Source: Syntrophaceae bacterium UBA2188 (GTDB lineage: Bacteria; Desulfobacterota; BSN033; UBA1163). Taken from it: 10,599 nt of DNA. The stretch spans positions 1-10,599 of the forward strand of contig DCVM01000057.1 in NCBI GenBank assembly GCA_002327985.1, in the 5' to 3' direction. Made by a program: the position numbers and the translations under genes. A model generated the notes under the pieces. That model was not told the DNA's origin, searched no databases, and saw nothing but the letters and a program-made list of their open reading frames with translations. Below, piece after piece: positions 6,716 through 10,599 of this stretch. Each line of letters starts with the position of its first letter. Position 1 is the stretch's first letter.

Positions 6716-6720
6716 TTTTG

Positions 6721-7311
6721 ATGAAGGCTTCTCCGAGAGTCGAAAAAGAATTGATTGAACGCTGTAAGGCAGGGGATAAAAAGGCCTTTGAAGTCATTGT
6801 TCTACACCGCCAGAAAAGGGTATTCAATCTCGCCTACCGGATGTTGGGGAATTTGGAAGAAGCGAAGGATTTAGCACAGGAGGTCTTTATCTCGGTCTTT
6901 CAGTCGATCGAGGATCTGAAGGAGGAGATCAAATTTGACGCTTGGCTGACGCAGATCACCCTTAACCACTGTCGGAACCGCTGGAAATATCTAAAGCGCA
7001 GGCAATATTTTAATTCCGAATCCTTGGATGATCCAATCGAGACAGAAGACGGAAATATGCCGAAGGCCATTTATGATCCTTCTGATAATCCTGAAACCCT
7101 CTACGAAAAGAAGAGCATTCAAGAATTAATTCAAAGAGGGCTCCTGAGACTGAAAGAAGATCAGAGGGAATTGCTGGTACTGAGGGATCTTCAGGGGTTT
7201 TCTTATGAAGAGATAGGTCAATTACTTCGTCTTCCAGAGGGAACGATCAAATCGAGACTCCACAGGGCAAGAATGGATCTAAAAGAGGTATTAGAAAAGG
7301 TCGCCCATTAG
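6721..7311 (+). CDS. ECF-subfamily RNA polymerase sigma factor (RpoE-like)
   Basis: Directs RNA polymerase to a stress regulon once released from its anti-sigma factor. The 196 residues contain region 2 at about 25-93, with the core-binding segment DLAQEVFISVFQSI at 50-63 and the DNA-melting part FDAWLTQITLNHCRNRWK at 72-89. A linker follows, and then region 4 at about 134-187 with the helix-turn-helix YEEIGQLLRLPEGTIKSRL at 162-180. Regions 1 and 3 are absent, as expected for ECF factors. The start is ATG 6721 with AAGGA five bases upstream; a TTG lies immediately before it but is less likely. The anti-sigma gene follows 17 bp downstream, so the two are cotranscribed. Two promoter candidates lie in the 250-bp divergent region upstream. 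Confidence 0.95.
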   Translation: MKASPRVEKELIERCKAGDKKAFEVIVLHRQKRVFNLAYRMLGNLEEAKDLAQEVFISVFQSIEDLKEEIKFDAWLTQITLNHCRNRWKYLKRRQYFNSESLDDPIETEDGNMPKAIYDPSDNPETLYEKKSIQELIQRGLLRLKEDQRELLVLRDLQGFSYEEIGQLLRLPEGTIKSRLHRARMDLKEVLEKVAH

Positions 7312-7328
7312 GGAGAGGAGAAGGGTTT

Positions 7329-8357
7329 ATGGATTGTGAAAAAGTAAGAGATCGGTTTTCCTCCTTGTTGGAAAAGGAGTTGACAACGATTGAGGAGAAA
7401 ATCATCAAGGAGCACCTCGCTTCCTGCTCAGAGTGCAAGAGGGAATTAGCGGGGTTTGAAAAAACAATGCAATGGCTTCATTCTACAAATGAAGTGGACG
7501 TGCCGGAGGGATTTCTCCCCGAACTTTATAAAAAGATGGAAGAACGGAAAAAGGCTTTTCCGGTCAAGAAGATGGGGGAAGAATGGTTCCGCTTCCCCCT
7601 TTTGTTGAAACTTCCAGCTCAAGCCGTGGCCATGGTGGCGATCGTTTTCTTGGTCCTCTATCTTACCAAGACGACACCCATGGAGAATTACCGTGTGAAA
7701 GAGACCCTGCCAGAACCTTCCCCTCTCTCTACAGAGAAAAAGCCCGAAGAGAGGTTGCTTATCCCCTTTGAATCGTCACGTCCCAAAAAGTCCGAACCAG
7801 CAGATGTTCGTTCTCAGGAGAAAGAAAGAGAGCAGAAGCCACAGGAGGAACAGGTGGAGGGAGAAGAGAAGAGGACAGAGACCCCTTCTGAAAAAACAGA
7901 GGTCATGGCGCATCGGATTGAATCGAAGGATAGGGTGACGGCAACCCTCCCATCACCGGAGCATGAGACAATACGGAAAGAGGGGATAGCTAAGCAGAAG
8001 TCAATTCCTGCTTCAAAGCCTTTAGAAGAGATGGTCTTGAGAATTTCTGATCGGGTGAAGGCCATTTCCCAAATTCACGAAATCATCAAACAATTTGGGG
8101 GAGAAATGATCAGAACCGAAGACCAGTTGCTCATTGTTTCTCTTCCCACCAGCTCCATTTCAGAATTTAAAAAAGAATTAGGAGGATTAAGCGGGGTGTC
8201 CCAGGCCGATGCGTTGACCCCACCACAACAAGACAGGGTTCGTTTAAGAGCGCCATCTAAACCGGTGAGAGAAGAGGTTGATGAAAGAAGGAGAGAACTG
8301 GCCGGAAAGGGCACTGATGAGCCCCGCACGGTTGTCCGCATCCTCCTTCTGGAATAA
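7329..8357 (+). CDS. Membrane-anchored zinc-finger anti-sigma factor with periplasmic C-terminal domain
   Basis: Probably holds the neighbouring ECF sigma factor inactive and releases it on an envelope signal. The cytoplasmic N-terminus carries the zinc anti-sigma (zf-HC2) signature: Cys3, then HLASCSEC with His29, Cys33 and Cys36 (HxxxCxxC). One membrane segment spans about 94-113. Residues 115-230 are a Pro/Glu/Lys-rich linker of low complexity. A compact domain follows at about 235-300 (MVLRISD, then FGGEMIRTEDQLLIVSLP). Its pattern of a helix, a Gly-Gly turn and a beta strand with a conserved LP resembles DUF4349-like or DUF2275-like domains; that link is from memory. At 342 residues it is longer than simple ZAS proteins. 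It follows the sigma gene by 17 bp with a GGAGAGGAGAAGG binding site. A sigma-70 promoter for the next operon lies just after it. Confidence 0.88.
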   Translation: MDCEKVRDRFSSLLEKELTTIEEKIIKEHLASCSECKRELAGFEKTMQWLHSTNEVDVPEGFLPELYKKMEERKKAFPVKKMGEEWFRFPLLLKLPAQAVAMVAIVFLVLYLTKTTPMENYRVKETLPEPSPLSTEKKPEERLLIPFESSRPKKSEPADVRSQEKEREQKPQEEQVEGEEKRTETPSEKTEVMAHRIESKDRVTATLPSPEHETIRKEGIAKQKSIPASKPLEEMVLRISDRVKAISQIHEIIKQFGGEMIRTEDQLLIVSLPTSSISEFKKELGGLSGVSQADALTPPQQDRVRLRAPSKPVREEVDERRRELAGKGTDEPRTVVRILLLE

Positions 8358-8400
8358 CTTTCCTTAACCCTCCACACTTTCATTAGAGAACAGATCTGGT

Positions 8401-8429
8401 TTGACTTCCAAGCTCAAGTCTTGTATAAA
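8401..8429 (+). promoter_or_regulatory. Strong sigma-70-type promoter for the LysM-NlpC/P60 operon
   Basis: TTGACT (8401-8406) and TATAAA (8424-8429) are separated by exactly 17 bases. Transcription would start near 8436, leaving a leader of about 86 bases before the ATG at 8522. The spacer contains an inverted repeat GACTT (8403-8407) and AAGTC (8416-8420) around eight bases, which overlaps the -35 box and could be an operator half-site pair. The 164-bp gap between genes (8358-8521) holds nothing else I recognise; no clear terminator for the sigma operon is visible. Confidence 0.7.
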
Positions 8430-8521
8430 TAAGGCTAATATTCATGCCATGTTATCTTTCTCCAAATTTCCAAGGTTTTCATAAACGGCTAACTGTCCTT
8501 ATAGATAGGAGGAGGGGTCTT

Positions 8522-9490
8522 ATGATCAGGCCATTGAAATTTTTTGGAATGGGAATGGCCATCCTGTTTTTAGGACTGGTTTTTTTCCAGAAGGGATGGT
8601 CAGAGGAGAAATATACGGTCAAACCAGGGGATACCCTTAATGGGATTGCCAAATCATTCGGTCTCCACATCGAGGCAATAAAAAAAGCCAATGCCTTGCA
8701 GGGAGATTCGATCAAACCGAAACAAATTCTTATCCTCCCATCCCCAAAAGAAGCGAAAAGCGATGAAACCGCAAGAAAGTCTCTCGGCGGAGCTCGACAA
8801 AGGCTCTCCACGGAGACGGTAAAAAAAATGTCAGTCAAAAGGGAAGCTTATTCGGTTCAGAAGGGAGAGAGCCTCATTAGTATTTCAAAGAAGGTGGGTC
8901 TTTCCATCGAAGAGATTAAGAGAATAAATCATCTCCGGACCACGACCCTGAAGATCGGCCAAGTCCTTTTTCTCAACGATGAGTGTCTATGGGACGAAGA
9001 GAAAGAAGAGTTGGAGGATGGGGAGATGATTGTAGAACCTTCCCAAACCGAAGGGGAAAAAGGAGAGGAAATCGCCTCCAATGCCCTTGGGACATGGAAC
9101 AATCCAGAAGAGAGAAATCTTTTAGTGAGGGTGGTGAAGACTTTCTTAGGAGTACCGTATCAATTAGGAGGATCTACCTTAAAAGGAATTGATTGTTCAG
9201 CCTTTGTAAAGAAGATCTATGAAATTTTTAATATCCGACTTCCCAGAACTGCACGGGAACAGCTCTCCATAGGGAAAAAGGTTGAAAGAGACCAATTGGA
9301 AGAAGGAGATTTGGTGTTTTTTAAACGACCCGGAAATAATGCCCACGTAGGAATCTATATCGGTGACAATCAGTTTGTCCATGCCTCCTCTCGTAACAAA
9401 GAGGTCAAGATCGACCAGTTGGATATCCCCTATTTCCATACCCGCTTTATCAGAGGAGTTCGGGTGAAGGAATTGGAAAGAGAAAGTTAA
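8522..9490 (+). CDS. Secreted two-LysM NlpC/P60 peptidoglycan endopeptidase
   Basis: Predicted cell-wall hydrolase that binds glycan through LysM domains and cuts stem peptides with a cysteine peptidase domain. In 322 residues: a signal peptide or N-terminal membrane anchor at 1-27, LysM 1 at about 30-73 (YTVKPGDTLNGIAK), LysM 2 at about 109-152 (AYSVQKGESLISISKK), an acidic linker, and an NlpC/P60 domain from about 200. The catalytic residues are visible: Cys225 in GIDCSAF, His275 in NNAHVGIYIG, and a third polar residue, probably His287 in FVHAS. The start is ATG 8522, with AGGAGGAGGGG upstream and a signal peptide directly following; an ATG at 8444 is in frame but sits almost on the predicted transcription start and adds 26 unrelated residues. 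The YciO-type gene follows after 39 bp. Confidence 0.93.
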   Translation: MIRPLKFFGMGMAILFLGLVFFQKGWSEEKYTVKPGDTLNGIAKSFGLHIEAIKKANALQGDSIKPKQILILPSPKEAKSDETARKSLGGARQRLSTETVKKMSVKREAYSVQKGESLISISKKVGLSIEEIKRINHLRTTTLKIGQVLFLNDECLWDEEKEELEDGEMIVEPSQTEGEKGEEIASNALGTWNNPEERNLLVRVVKTFLGVPYQLGGSTLKGIDCSAFVKKIYEIFNIRLPRTAREQLSIGKKVERDQLEEGDLVFFKRPGNNAHVGIYIGDNQFVHASSRNKEVKIDQLDIPYFHTRFIRGVRVKELERES

Positions 9491-9529
9491 AAGGAGGTCA
9501 ATCCTTATTTTAATAAAGGAGAGAGACGT

Positions 9530-10138
9530 ATGATCATCGCCGTCAATCCTAAAAATCCGCAATCAAGATTAATTCGGAGGGTGGTGGAAGTGCTTAAGGG
9601 GGGAGGGGTGATCGGATATCCTACCGATACGATTTATGGGTTGGGATGTGATCTGTTTAATCCCGAAGCAATCAAGAAAATCCATCGACTCAAAAAATTG
9701 GAGGGGAAGAAACCACTCAGTTTCATCTGTTCGGATTTGAAGGATATCAGTCGCTATGCCTATGTTTCTAACTATTCCTACAAGATGATGAAACGCCTGC
9801 TTCCCGGCGCCTATACCTTTGTCCTAAAAGCAACGAAACTGGTTCCAAAGATTGCCATGACCAAACAGAACACGGTGGGGATTCGAATTCCCGATAACCC
9901 GATATGCTTGGCCCTCGTCAAGGGATTAGGGCACCCGATTATTAGCACAAGCGTTTATCATCCCGATGAGGGATTGGTCAACGATCCTGCCGAGATCGAG
10001 GAACGCTTTGGAAAACGTTTAGACCTCGTCATTGACGGAGGGGTCATCGTTGCCGAACATTCCAGCATCATTGACCTCACCAATGATTTTCCGAAAGTCA
10101 TTCGAAAAGGAAAAGGGGACATAAGCCTTTTCCAATAA
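9530..10138 (+). CDS. Sua5/YciO/YrdC-family protein, closest in pattern to YciO
   Basis: A 202-residue single YrdC domain. The family includes TsaC/YrdC, which makes threonylcarbamoyl-AMP for the t6A modification of tRNA, and YciO, whose role is less settled. Visible hallmarks are PTDTIYGLG at 31-39, the RLKKLEGKKPLSFI segment at 53-66, LPGAYTFVLKAT at 91-102, GIRIPDNP at 117-124, IISTSV at 137-142 and SSIIDLT at 178-184. From memory of E. coli YciO, the N-terminus (NPKNPQSRL), the PGxYTF segment and the STS in place of the SAN seen in TsaC all favour the YciO branch. The length suits either and there is no extra Sua5 domain. An AAAGGAGAGAG site lies just before the ATG. The stop codon overlaps the next start as TAATG. 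Confidence 0.9.
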   Translation: MIIAVNPKNPQSRLIRRVVEVLKGGGVIGYPTDTIYGLGCDLFNPEAIKKIHRLKKLEGKKPLSFICSDLKDISRYAYVSNYSYKMMKRLLPGAYTFVLKATKLVPKIAMTKQNTVGIRIPDNPICLALVKGLGHPIISTSVYHPDEGLVNDPAEIEERFGKRLDLVIDGGVIVAEHSSIIDLTNDFPKVIRKGKGDISLFQ

Positions 10139-10599
10139 TGGTGCATCACACAAGAAAGGAGGAGAGGACGGAGCGAAAAACTCTTCCACCTGCGACTCTG
10201 CTTTTTCCTACTCCGGTCGTATTGGTGACCTGCATGGATGATGCAGGGAAGCCCAATATCATCACCTTAGCTTGGGTGGGGGTCGTCAATTCAGAACCTC
10301 CCATGATCGGTATCTCCATTCGGTCAGAACGGTACTCCCATGCCTGTATCAAGCGATCTAAGGAATTTGTGGTCAATCTTCCTTCCGAGGAGATGGTCAG
10401 AAAGGTGGATGCTTGTGGCGTTCTTTCCGGGAAGGAGACCGATAAATTTACTTCCATGGAATGGAAAAAGGTGACTGCCCAAAAGGTAAAGCCTCCATTG
10501 ATCGATGAATGTCCTGTCCAAATGGAATGTATGGTAAAAGAAATGATCTCCTTAGGAAGCCATGATCTCTTTCTGGGTGAAATCGTGGCCCTCCATGTC
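10138..10599 (+). CDS. Flavin reductase-like (DIM6/NTAB) domain protein, partial at window end
   Basis: The frame is open from ATG 10138 to the last base (154 codons), so the C-terminus is outside the window. The protein begins with a charged stretch (HHTRKEERTERK), then has the flavin reductase-like fold: PATLLFPTPVVLVTC at 18-32, NIITLAWVGVVNSEPPMIGISIR at 40-62, YSHACIKRSKEFVVNLP at 66-82 and DACGVLSGKETDKF at 91-104. Such proteins bind FMN and reduce flavin or act as FMN-dependent oxidoreductases; the substrate is unknown. Its start overlaps the stop of the YciO-type gene by one base (TAATG), which points to coupled translation. A strong purine AAGGAGGAGAGG lies inside the first codons rather than before the ATG, and no usual start codon follows it at a working distance. 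Confidence 0.88.
   Translation, partial: MVHHTRKEERTERKTLPPATLLFPTPVVLVTCMDDAGKPNIITLAWVGVVNSEPPMIGISIRSERYSHACIKRSKEFVVNLPSEEMVRKVDACGVLSGKETDKFTSMEWKKVTAQKVKPPLIDECPVQMECMVKEMISLGSHDLFLGEIVALHV

Noticed and set aside
8444..8521. N-terminal extension of the NlpC/P60 protein from ATG 8444
   Set aside because: The added 26 residues would precede the signal peptide, there is no binding site, and the start lies about eight bases after the predicted transcription start.
8430..8521. Possible riboswitch in the 86-base leader of the NlpC/P60 operon
   Set aside because: I recognise no conserved riboswitch core, and only a four-pair stem near the binding site can be drawn.
9491..9529. AAAGGAGGT just after the NlpC/P60 stop and a CCTTATT/AATAAAGG near-repeat
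   Set aside because: No start codon follows the first site at a working distance, and the repeat has a two-base loop with a bulge; too weak to call a hairpin or a gene.

Overview
The window reads as ordinary chromosomal DNA from a Gram-negative, didermic bacterium. Lipoprotein signals, a class A penicillin-binding protein, a BepA-like M48 protease and a coiled-coil outer-membrane-type lipoprotein all point to an envelope with an outer membrane. The group III phosphofructokinase, the ECF sigma/anti-sigma pair and the moderate GC content would fit a deltaproteobacterium (Desulfobacterota, Syntrophobacterales-like). That placement is an inference from gene style, not from a marker gene. I see no phage, transposon, CRISPR array or sign of recent transfer.

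Layout, left to right. Positions 1-24 are the 3' end of a tRNA, probably Thr. A same-strand run follows: an M48 metalloprotease lipoprotein (97-1554), a GNAT acetyltransferase (1576-2061) and a 6-phosphofructokinase with PPi-type active-site residues (2076-3203). It meets a minus-strand operon head to head with an 8-bp overlap. Read in its own direction, that operon encodes a small Lpp-like coiled-coil lipoprotein (6466-6176), a class A PBP (6169-3632) and a CoA-binding-fold protein (3603-3196). Between the lipoprotein and the next plus-strand gene lies a divergent control region (6467-6720) with promoters in both directions. To the right are an ECF sigma factor (6721-7311) and its zinc-binding membrane anti-sigma factor (7329-8357). 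After a strong promoter at 8401-8429 comes an operon with a secreted two-LysM NlpC/P60 endopeptidase (8522-9490), a YciO-type Sua5/YrdC-domain protein (9530-10138) and a flavin reductase-like protein that runs off the window (10138-10599).

How the genes fit together. Most of the window concerns building and remodelling the envelope: peptidoglycan synthesis (PBP1A), peptidoglycan cleavage (LysM-NlpC/P60), outer-membrane protein quality control (M48) and possible outer membrane-cell wall tethering (Lpp-like lipoprotein). The sigma/anti-sigma pair sits divergently from the lipoprotein/PBP operon and could sense envelope state. The most useful new observations are in the 6467-6720 control region. 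There is a candidate ECF-type autoregulatory promoter, a separate sigma-70-type promoter that would make a longer transcript, and a pyrimidine tract in that long leader that could mask the sigma gene's ribosome binding site. I did not find a clearly undescribed multi-gene system.
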